Origin: Cocleimonas sp.
GTDB taxonomy: Bacteria; Pseudomonadota; Gammaproteobacteria; Thiotrichales; Thiotrichaceae
DNA: 6,396 bases
Assembly: GCA_023146675.1 (NCBI GenBank)
Contig: JAGLBQ010000263.1
Span: forward strand, 1-6,396
Reading direction: 5' to 3'
Below are positions 1 through 5,352 of this stretch, piece by piece. Under the pieces are notes generated by a model. The model was given only the letters and a program-made list of their open reading frames with translations, was not told the origin of the DNA and ran no database searches. A program made the translations under genes and the position numbers. Each line of letters opens with the position of its first letter. Positions within the stretch are counted from its first letter, which is position 1.

Positions 1-173
1 CCTTTTTCTGCCAGCAACTGCGCATTACCCGCACGACCACAAGCTAGGTCTAGCGCATGACCTAATTTAGGGAGCAGATAACTATTTTGTAGCAGACACT
101 TTGCAGGGGTTGCCGCAGCAATATCTACATTTTTATAACAATCATTCCATTTTTCTTTTTTGCTAAGCGTCAT
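1..173 (-). CDS. SAM-dependent methyltransferase, class I (N-terminal fragment, cut by window edge)
   Basis: Only the first 57 codons are present; the gene continues past the left edge. The fragment has an early Trp-Asn...Tyr pattern (W9, N10, Y13), then a motif I glycine-rich loop at residues 40-50 (ALDLACGRAGN), followed by LLAEK. This is the S-adenosylmethionine-binding signature of Rossmann-fold methyltransferases, and the layout resembles small TehB-like or generic 'methyltransferase domain' proteins. The substrate cannot be inferred, and the catalytic and substrate-binding parts lie outside the window. The ATG at 173-171 overlaps the ntrX stop codon in an ATGA junction, so it is probably translationally coupled to ntrX and is the fourth gene of the DUF4390-ntrY-ntrX operon. 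The ribosome binding site is weak (purine-rich AAGAAG inside the end of ntrX), which fits coupling. The family call is fairly secure; the specific role is unknown. Confidence 0.8.
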   Translation of the reverse strand, partial: MTLSKKEKWNDCYKNVDIAAATPAKCLLQNSYLLPKLGHALDLACGRAGNAQLLAEK

Positions 174-1564
174 TTACTAAACTTCTTAGGATCAATCCCT
201 AAAGAGCGCATTTTACGATAGAGATGAGTACGCTCCATTTTGACTCGCTCGGCTAATTTGCTCACATTACCTCCGCACTGAGTTAACTGATAGCTTAAAT
301 AATCATGCTCAAACTGCTCGCGAGCTTGACGTAGTGGCATATCATACAAACTACCAGGTAGCATTTTATCAATACCCTGTTCAAAAATAGGAATACTTGC
401 CCCTAGCGTTTCCTCCACCTCGTCTAGGTCTATTTCTGTGTCTGTTCCTAAAATCAATAATCTCTGAACTAAATTACGCAATTCACGAATATTACCCAAC
501 CAACGATAATTACGCAGGAAGTTTTGTGCCGCCACAGAAAAATGGCGATAAGGTAAACCATCCTTTAAGGTCTGTTGATCCACATAATAATTAAGCAACT
601 CAGAAACATCTTCGGTATGTTCACGTAAAGCAGGAATATACAATGGAACAATATTCAAGCAATCATAAAGTGCATCATTAAAGCGATCCGCTTCAATATC
701 ATCACGTAGATCATGCTGAGCGGAAGTGATAATAATCATATCCAGCTCAATGCGCTCAAAACTATCGACTCGCATATAAAAACCATCCCGCAATACCATC
801 AACAACATCAATTGCAGTGAGGAGGGCAAGGCATTAATATCAACAAGGTATAAGCACCCACCCTGCCCCTCATCAAACAGTCCATATTCTATTTTATCAC
901 CCTCGACACGTCCAAACATCATCGTGGCAAGTTCTGTATCTGTTTGATCTTCAGTATAAGAGGAGACAATGCTTTTTACAAAAGGACGCGAAGAACGATC
1001 ACTTTTGGTGTGAATATAATGTGCAAAAATTTCTTTTCCTGAACCCACTTCACCATAAAGTAAGACGACACTACCATGTTTAGCAACGCGTAACGCCTGT
1101 TCACGCAAATGCACCATAACATCACTCGAACCAATCGGAGCAGGTGGAATTTGTAATTGTTTTTTTAGCCCTTTATTTTCTTGTTCTAATTGACCAGAGC
1201 GCAATGCATTTTCTATTGTCAGCAACATTTTAGCCATTGATAAGGGCTTTTCAATATAGTCATACGCACCGAGGCGGGTTGCTTCAACCGCTGTTTCAAT
1301 CGTACCGTGCCCTGACATCATAATCACAGGGCAACATAATCCCTCATTTTGTTTCCAGCTTTTTAACAGCGAGATACCATCATCTCCTGGCATCCAGATA
1401 TCAAGCAAGACTAAATCTGGACGGCGCAAGCGGCGCTTTTCTCGTGCCTGCTCAGCACTTTCAGCGGTAATAATATGATAACCTTCATCTTCCAGAATCT
1501 CACCCACTAACTCTCGAATATCGGGTTCATCATCAACGACTAAAATAATTTGTTTTTCAGTCAT
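170..1564 (-). CDS. ntrX: NtrX-family response regulator with degenerate AAA+ domain
   Basis: Cytoplasmic response regulator of 464 residues, paired with the adjacent NtrY kinase. Domains in order: receiver at 5-120 with acidic pocket D11/D12, phospho-acceptor D55 (LLDIWMPG), conserved T/S switch region near S84 and K106; AAA+ domain at about 138-372; Fis-type helix-turn-helix at about 410-460. The Walker A loop is recognisable (GEVGSGKE, 171-178) and so is the sensor II region (WLGNIRELRN, 355-364). Where sigma-54 activators have GAFTGA there is only a short unrelated segment (about 218-232). Walker B reads LYLVDI (238-243), so the usual Asp-Glu pair is Val-Asp. The two arginine-finger positions are N296 and C302. 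Lack of GAFTGA is, to my knowledge, common in NtrX relatives; the other losses are more unusual. I infer DNA binding through the Fis domain without sigma-54 remodelling. In NtrYX systems known roles include nitrogen, redox and envelope responses; the target here is unknown. The start is ATG with a good AAGGAG upstream. Confidence 0.9.
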   Translation of the reverse strand: MTEKQIILVVDDEPDIRELVGEILEDEGYHIITAESAEQAREKRRLRRPDLVLLDIWMPGDDGISLLKSWKQNEGLCCPVIMMSGHGTIETAVEATRLGAYDYIEKPLSMAKMLLTIENALRSGQLEQENKGLKKQLQIPPAPIGSSDVMVHLREQALRVAKHGSVVLLYGEVGSGKEIFAHYIHTKSDRSSRPFVKSIVSSYTEDQTDTELATMMFGRVEGDKIEYGLFDEGQGGCLYLVDINALPSSLQLMLLMVLRDGFYMRVDSFERIELDMIIITSAQHDLRDDIEADRFNDALYDCLNIVPLYIPALREHTEDVSELLNYYVDQQTLKDGLPYRHFSVAAQNFLRNYRWLGNIRELRNLVQRLLILGTDTEIDLDEVEETLGASIPIFEQGIDKMLPGSLYDMPLRQAREQFEHDYLSYQLTQCGGNVSKLAERVKMERTHLYRKMRSLGIDPKKFSK

Positions 1565-1570
1565 ATTGTT

Positions 1571-1576
1571 CTCCTT
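1571..1576 (-). promoter_or_regulatory. Shine-Dalgarno site of ntrX
   Basis: The minus strand reads AAGGAG, 6 nt before the ntrX ATG at 1564. It overlaps the TAA stop of ntrY (1577-1575), so ribosomes terminating on ntrY lie directly over the ntrX initiation region. This is the strongest ribosome binding site in the operon and settles the ntrX start. Confidence 0.85.
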
Positions 1577-3773
1577 AATTTATAACAGGCAAGCAAACAC
1601 TTATTTTTGCACCTTTTTTGTTATCATTCATTTGATCTGCTCTATTATTAGCAAATATTGTCCCCGAGTGTTCTTCTACTATTTTCTTTACAATGGACAA
1701 GCCCAAGCCTGTTCCACTGCTTTTAGTACTCACGTAGGGCGTAAATAAATTTGCAATGACATCCTCACTAATGCCATCACCATTATCACTGACTTCTACC
1801 ACAATATGCTGATAACACAGACTCACTCTCTCTTGATTCTGCCATGTTGACAATGTTATTTGCTTAAATTTTTGCTCTTTTGGCATCGCTTCTAACGCAT
1901 TTTTGACTAGATTCACCAACATTTGCCGAATTCTATTTTGATCCAGCTGCAAATCTGGAACGTCCTCTAAATTTAGTACAATTTCAGCCTGTTGGCTATT
2001 CATAGCATAGAGTTCGGCCACATCTTTTAAAATTGTATTAATATTCAAGCGTTGAAACACCAATGCTGGTGCACGTGCATATTGACTAAATGCATCCACC
2101 ATTGTTTTCATATTATCAACCTGATGGATAATTGTTTTACTCATACGCTTTAATAATGCGGCGGAGTGATCGCTTAGCTCTGGCAATAACTTAAATTGCA
2201 ATCGCTCTGCTGATAATTGTATCGGTGTTAAGGGGTTTTTTATTTCATGCGCAAGACGGCGCGCTACTTCACTCCACGCGGCTTCATGTTCAGCCTGAAT
2301 CACCTCCGTAATATCATCAATAACCAACACATACCCTTGCGCATCATCGACTAATGAAGGTAATTTTGCGCCTTTACACACCAATGTTTGATGCCCACTA
2401 GGAAGAAATAAGCTGACTTCTAATTGCCACTCTTTTGTATTATTTTGAAAATAAGGTTGAATAGCTTCAAATAATGGCTTTAAGCGCTGACTTTCCTTGC
2501 ACATTTGCTCACAGCTTTTCCCGTGATAATGTTTAAGTGAGGCTTGCAAAACCTGTTCAGCTGCTGCGTTAATACGGCGAATAATACCATCTTCATCAAT
2601 GGTAATAACCCCTGAGCTAATATGATCTAATACAATATTGAGATAGTCACGCTGTTGTTCCATCTGTTTCTGACTGGATTCACTTTCACTTCGTGCCTGC
2701 GCCAGACGTGCGGTCATGACATTAAAGGAACTTGCTAATAAGCTAAAATCATCTTTTTTCGAAACAGGCAATTTTTTATATAAATTACCTTTTGCAACCG
2801 CAACCGTTGCTGCTAACAAGCTACTAATAGGCTCTGTTAGTTTTTGCGAATAGAGAAAAGCCGCCAAAATAGAAAACAAAATAGATAACACCATAATCAA
2901 CAACAGTGTAATGCGAAAATATTGCTTTATCTGTTCACGGTTTTGTTCTGTTTGTTTATATTCCGAGCGTGCTTTCATGACACTTTCAGCAAGGCTAAGA
3001 TTATTTTTTGAAAGTGAAAAAAGAGCGGTTAAAACAAACGTTTCAACCCCAGGTTGTACCGTTAATGCAACACGAGAGTAAGTATCCTTATTATCTAAGG
3101 TAGGCTCCAATTGAAACATATAGCCATGTAACGATAAGGTACGAAAAATTGCATCTTCAGGAAAGCGCGGTAAAATAGTATCAGTATCATTACCACTATA
3201 AACCACTACTTTTTTATTAGCATCCAGTAGCACCATTTCATAAGCGTCTAATTGCTCTCTTTTACGATCTAAAAAGGAAGAATAATCAGTAGCCTCGGTT
3301 GGATTTAAGGCAACCATTTCTTTAGCCACCTGCTCCAAATTAAATAAATGCTGACGCATTCTTACATCAAAGGCACGTTGTGATAGCTCCAGCGAATCAT
3401 CTAACGCGCTTGCAATTTGCACATTGAACCACGCATCAATGCGATCACCAAGGAAATTGACTGAGAAAAAGGAGACAACCAAAACAGGAATAATGGTGAG
3501 AACAGCAAATGCTGTCATTAAGCGTGCCGTATAACGTGAGCCTGCCTGCTTGGATTTCAAACGAACGACAAGCTGAATACTATTATAAATAATCAAGCCA
3601 GCAAGAATAACAAGAATTAGACCATTAAGAAGTAACAGCCACTGATTTAAGTAGGCTGTATCGTAAGGGTTGTTCATTGCCTGTCGTAATAATATTAGCG
3701 AAATGGCTAACAAAATAACAACTAAGACAATAGGAATTGCCTGAATTAAAAATGGTTTTAAATGAAGTCTCAT
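1575..3773 (-). CDS. ntrY: NtrY-family membrane sensor histidine kinase
   Basis: Inner-membrane sensor kinase of 732 residues from the chosen ATG at 3773; it should phosphorylate NtrX. Hydrophobic segments lie near residues 9-29, 44-66, 85-109 and 287-307. About 175 residues between the third and fourth would be periplasmic, so this is the probable sensing region. A HAMP linker follows (about 308-362), then a short helical stretch, a PAS domain (about 374-490), a HisKA dimerisation domain with phospho-acceptor H509 (HEIKNPLTP), and a HATPase domain with N box (N621...N625), G1 box (DNGDG, 663-667) and G2 box (GTGLGL, 687-692). All catalytic motifs look intact, unlike those of its partner regulator. 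The reading frame extends 4 codons upstream to a TTG at 3785, but the ATG at 3773 forms an ATGA overlap with the stop of the DUF4390 gene and is preceded by a GGAA, so I prefer it. The order DUF4390-ntrY-ntrX is the usual one in beta- and gammaproteobacteria. The signal sensed is unknown. Confidence 0.92.
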   Translation of the reverse strand: MRLHLKPFLIQAIPIVLVVILLAISLILLRQAMNNPYDTAYLNQWLLLLNGLILVILAGLIIYNSIQLVVRLKSKQAGSRYTARLMTAFAVLTIIPVLVVSFFSVNFLGDRIDAWFNVQIASALDDSLELSQRAFDVRMRQHLFNLEQVAKEMVALNPTEATDYSSFLDRKREQLDAYEMVLLDANKKVVVYSGNDTDTILPRFPEDAIFRTLSLHGYMFQLEPTLDNKDTYSRVALTVQPGVETFVLTALFSLSKNNLSLAESVMKARSEYKQTEQNREQIKQYFRITLLLIMVLSILFSILAAFLYSQKLTEPISSLLAATVAVAKGNLYKKLPVSKKDDFSLLASSFNVMTARLAQARSESESSQKQMEQQRDYLNIVLDHISSGVITIDEDGIIRRINAAAEQVLQASLKHYHGKSCEQMCKESQRLKPLFEAIQPYFQNNTKEWQLEVSLFLPSGHQTLVCKGAKLPSLVDDAQGYVLVIDDITEVIQAEHEAAWSEVARRLAHEIKNPLTPIQLSAERLQFKLLPELSDHSAALLKRMSKTIIHQVDNMKTMVDAFSQYARAPALVFQRLNINTILKDVAELYAMNSQQAEIVLNLEDVPDLQLDQNRIRQMLVNLVKNALEAMPKEQKFKQITLSTWQNQERVSLCYQHIVVEVSDNGDGISEDVIANLFTPYVSTKSSGTGLGLSIVKKIVEEHSGTIFANNRADQMNDNKKGAKISVCLPVIN

Positions 3774-4387
3774 TGCAATTTCCAACGTGCTTCTGGGCTG
3801 GATAAACCATATTCACTACTCATTAGCGACTGAATACGCACAGGTAGCTTTATTTTTTCTGGTTCAAAAGAGACAATCGCACTTATATAATTGCCCTCAT
3901 TTGCACTTCTTTTATCGAGACGTGTCAATCTATAGTTACGCACCTCACCCATTTTACGTAGTGCCGCAGGGAGATTGCCAAAATTCCAATGTTCATTCGT
4001 ATCGCCACGCGAGAGCAAATAGTGACGACTAAGCGCATGATATTTTAATTGGAGCTTCAAACTTCCCAAGGAATCTTTTTTATTCCAAAACCAATTGTCT
4101 GGACGGTAATAGGTAAACTCTACTCTGGATTTTAGTGTTACACCATTTAATAGTGCTTGATGTAAATAATTTGTTAATTGGTACTTTATATTTAACTGCG
4201 CTTTATAAGATTGTATTTTGTAGCTATCTATTTTTTTAGCAACAGGCTGGAGTTTGAATAGTTCAATATAGATACTCCCTTTAGCAGCACCGACTGAGCT
4301 TAGTGCTGTTGCTAATAATAGCATAAGCACTAAACAGCATTTTAGCCAATTTGAGTTTGCTTGATGAAAAATGGGTGGGTTTTTCAT
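3770..4387 (-). CDS. DUF4390 domain-containing exported protein
   Basis: Protein of 205 residues whose molecular function is not established. The N-terminus looks like a signal peptide: a short polar start, a hydrophobic core at about 17-29 (CCLVLMLLLATAL) and a possible signal peptidase I site after A34 or A35 (SVGAA), so the mature protein is probably periplasmic or envelope-associated. The remainder matches the DUF4390 pattern I recognise: a beta-rich domain with a tyrosine-rich strand and FWN/W segment near residues 94-103, then alternating strands and a C-terminal motif around FEPEKIKLPVRIQ. Genes of this family commonly sit directly upstream of ntrY, often after rsmB. Here the rsmB neighbour is missing and a structured non-coding region followed by rpiA lies upstream instead. 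The stop overlaps the ntrY start (ATGA). Export and linkage suggest that it may influence the NtrY periplasmic sensor, but that is inference. No clear Shine-Dalgarno precedes the ATG at 4387; no other start would keep the signal peptide intact. Confidence 0.85.
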   Translation of the reverse strand: MKNPPIFHQANSNWLKCCLVLMLLLATALSSVGAAKGSIYIELFKLQPVAKKIDSYKIQSYKAQLNIKYQLTNYLHQALLNGVTLKSRVEFTYYRPDNWFWNKKDSLGSLKLQLKYHALSRHYLLSRGDTNEHWNFGNLPAALRKMGEVRNYRLTRLDKRSANEGNYISAIVSFEPEKIKLPVRIQSLMSSEYGLSSPEARWKLQ

Positions 4388-4418
4388 AGTTATGTTAATA
4401 AGAAAGCCAGTTAAATGA

Positions 4419-4437
4419 CCTCCAGCAACACTGGAGG
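4419..4437 (-). repeat. Perfect 7-bp inverted repeat (hairpin D)
   Basis: Arms CCTCCAG (4419-4425) and CTGGAGG (4431-4437) enclose a 5-nt loop. This is the most stable-looking stem in the spacer and lies 32 nt upstream of the DUF4390 start codon. The downstream sequence on the minus strand is TCATTTAAC with no U-tract, which argues against an intrinsic terminator. Confidence 0.8.
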
Positions 4438-4439
4438 CT

Positions 4440-4454
4440 TATTAGATAACGCCC
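4440..4454. repeat. Direct repeat, copy 1
   Basis: This 15-nt stretch on the plus strand (TATTAGATAACGCCC) matches 4546-4560 at 13 of 15 positions, including an unbroken ATAACGCCC core. The copies are 106 nt apart, start to start. Copy 1 runs into hairpin C. Confidence 0.6.
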
Positions 4455-4490
4455 TTAAAGGGCTTGTAGTGTTCGCCTCAAGGCAAATCA

Positions 4491-4517
4491 CATTTTAAAC
4501 TTCATTGGTTCAAAATG
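4491..4517 (-). repeat. 10-nt imperfect inverted repeat (hairpin A)
   Basis: The plus-strand arms are CATTTTAAAC (4491-4500) and GTTCAAAATG (4508-4517) with a 7-nt loop. Nine of ten pairs are Watson-Crick; the tenth (4497 with 4511) is A-C on the plus strand and G.U on the minus strand, so the minus-strand transcript can form an uninterrupted 10-bp helix. Confidence 0.75.
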
Positions 4518-4545
4518 CGCATCATTCTTTTCTTGATCTTTAATG

Positions 4546-4560
4546 TACTAAATAACGCCC
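4546..4560. repeat. Direct repeat, copy 2
   Basis: The plus strand reads TACTAAATAACGCCC, the partner of the copy at 4440-4454 with differences at two positions. It brackets hairpins A-C with copy 1. This could be a duplicated end or binding site; no function is evident. Confidence 0.6.
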
Positions 4561-4606
4561 CCTTATGCCAGCCTCCCTAATCAGACTGAGGAGTTACCCC
4601 TTTTAA

Positions 4607-5260
4607 TCAAACAGTTACAGCGCCATTAGGTGTACCTAAAATCAATACATCCGCAGGACGAGAGGCAAATAAACCAACCGTTACCACACCCGCAAGCTTA
4701 TTAAAATCAGCTTCCATTTTAATTGCATCGATTATTTCCATATCGTGTACATCAATAATAATATTGCCATTGTCAGTGGTAAAACCTTCACGTAGCACAG
4801 GCTTACCCCCCATTTTTATAATTTCTCTAGCAATATAAGCTTGTGCCATAGGGATCACTTCCACAGGTAATGGAAACTTTCCTAAGGTATCAACCAATTT
4901 AGACTCATCAGCGATACACACAAACTTCTCACTTGCTGCTGCCACTATCTTCTCACGCGTTAATGCGCCGCCGCCGCCTTTGATTAAGTGTAATGCTTTA
5001 TTTGACTCATCCGCACCGTCAACATACAGCGATAAAGTGCCCGCATCATTTAAATCTAACACCTTAATACCATGTGCTTCTAAACGATCTGCACTCACAA
5101 CAGAACTTGCAACGGTTGCATCAATTTTATGCTTAACCTCAGCCAATAGATCAATAAAGTGATTAGCCGTTGAGCCTGTTCCAATACCTATCACCATGCC
5201 AGATTCAACATATTCAAGTGCTGCTGCTGCTGCTGCTTTTTTCATTTCATCTTGTGTCAC
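4607..5260 (-). CDS. rpiA: Ribose-5-phosphate isomerase A
   Basis: Cytoplasmic enzyme that interconverts ribose 5-phosphate and ribulose 5-phosphate in the non-oxidative pentose phosphate pathway. The chosen product has 217 residues, close to the 219 of E. coli RpiA. The family signatures are all present: phosphate-binding loop GIGTGSTA (25-32), DGADE (81-85), KGGGGA (94-99) and TREK (101-104). The active-site residues D81, D84, K94 and E103 fall at exactly the E. coli numbers. The frame also has an ATG 15 nt further upstream (5275), but I choose GTG at 5260: the protein then begins (M)TQDEMKKA, matching E. coli MTQDELKKA, and a GGAG lies 9 nt before it, whereas the ATG has no ribosome binding site. 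A run of six GCA codons encodes Ala9-Ala14, where E. coli has a mixed sequence. A promoter-like pair lies upstream, so it may be transcribed on its own. Confidence 0.96.
   Translation of the reverse strand: MTQDEMKKAAAAAALEYVESGMVIGIGTGSTANHFIDLLAEVKHKIDATVASSVVSADRLEAHGIKVLDLNDAGTLSLYVDGADESNKALHLIKGGGGALTREKIVAAASEKFVCIADESKLVDTLGKFPLPVEVIPMAQAYIAREIIKMGGKPVLREGFTTDNGNIIIDVHDMEIIDAIKMEADFNKLAGVVTVGLFASRPADVLILGTPNGAVTV
5219..5236 (-). repeat. (GCA)6 trinucleotide repeat inside rpiA
   Basis: Six consecutive perfect GCA codons encode six alanines in the first helix of RpiA (residues 9-14 from the GTG start). A run of identical triplets is a possible slippage site that would change length by whole codons without a frameshift. 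Confidence 0.9.
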
Positions 5261-5269
5261 GTTATTTTT

Positions 5270-5273
5270 CTCC
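5270..5273 (-). promoter_or_regulatory. Shine-Dalgarno site deciding the rpiA start
   Basis: The minus strand reads GGAG, ending 9 nt before the GTG at 5260. It begins with the G of the upstream in-frame ATG (5275-5273), so that ATG is better read as part of the ribosome binding site than as the start codon. Confidence 0.7.
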
Positions 5274-5290
5274 ATTTTTTAATTGCGTGT

Positions 5291-5319
5291 ATAATACCTG
5301 AACTCTTGCTGAATCTTAA
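5291..5319 (-). promoter_or_regulatory. Putative sigma-70 promoter of rpiA
   Basis: On the minus strand a -35-like TTAAGA (5319-5314, 4 of 6 consensus) is separated by 17 nt from a -10-like TATTAT (5296-5291, 5 of 6). Transcription would start near 5284, giving a leader of about 24 nt that contains the GGAG and ends at the GTG of rpiA. Promoters read by eye in AT-rich DNA are often false, so this is moderate support only. Confidence 0.45.
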
Positions 5320-5352
5320 TGTTATTGAAATTTTTCCTTAGCAACTCGGTTT

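Larger units (their letters stand above)
4388..4606 (-). other. Structured non-coding region between rpiA and the ntrYX operon
   Basis: No credible gene lies in these 219 nt. Four inverted repeats follow one another. A (4491-4517): 10-nt arms, 7-nt loop, one A-C mismatch on the plus strand that becomes G.U in minus-strand RNA. B (4472-4487): arms around GCC/GGC with a UUGA loop in minus-strand RNA; again its single plus-strand mismatch becomes G.U. C (4451-4463): GCCC/GGGC around UUUAA. D (4419-4437): a perfect 7-bp stem CCTCCAG/CTGGAGG around a 5-nt loop. None is followed by a T-run on either strand, so these are not ordinary intrinsic terminators. The flanks of D on the minus strand (AAG before, TCATTTAAC after) recall the right-end hairpin of IS200/IS605-type elements. 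Possible readings are a small RNA, a 5' leader of the DUF4390-ntrY-ntrX operon, or a remnant or miniature element. I cannot decide between them. Confidence 0.5.

Noticed and set aside
397..594. 65-codon open frame on the plus strand inside ntrX
   Set aside because: It lies wholly within a well-supported gene on the other strand, has no ribosome binding site or recognisable domain, and its composition reads as antisense of coding DNA.
1566..1748. 60-codon open frame on the plus strand over the 3' end of ntrY
   Set aside because: Antisense to the ATPase domain of ntrY, including the conserved G2 box; no independent support.
3625..3816. 63-codon minus-strand frame across the DUF4390/ntrY junction
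   Set aside because: An out-of-frame overlap with two confident genes and no start signal or homology that I recognise.
3787..4032. 81-codon plus-strand open frame opposite the DUF4390 gene
   Set aside because: Antisense shadow of a conserved gene; the amino acid sequence shows no domain and no ribosome binding site is apparent.
4388..4415. A sigma-70 promoter directly before the DUF4390 gene (TTTAAC with TAACTA)
   Set aside because: Both hexamers match the consensus poorly and the -10 candidate would touch the start codon, leaving no leader; I do not list it.
4419..4463. Hairpins C and D as Rho-independent terminators of rpiA
   Set aside because: Neither stem is followed by a T-run on the minus strand (or the plus strand), and they lie more than 140 nt beyond the rpiA stop.
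4445..4463. Integron attC-like end (minus strand GCCC..GGGCGTTAT, reminiscent of the end of Vibrio repeat-type attC sites)
   Set aside because: The GTTATCT core does not fit GTTRRRY, no matching complementary R'' box with proper spacing is found, and the DNA between the two GGGCGTTAT copies carries no cassette gene.
4980..5162. 60-codon plus-strand open frame inside rpiA
   Set aside because: Antisense to the conserved RpiA core including the DGADE region; no support as a gene.
5276..5352. A terminator after the protease gene
   Set aside because: Only a 5-bp TTGCT/AGCAA pairing with a long loop can be drawn and no suitable stem-plus-T-run is present, so read-through into rpiA remains possible.
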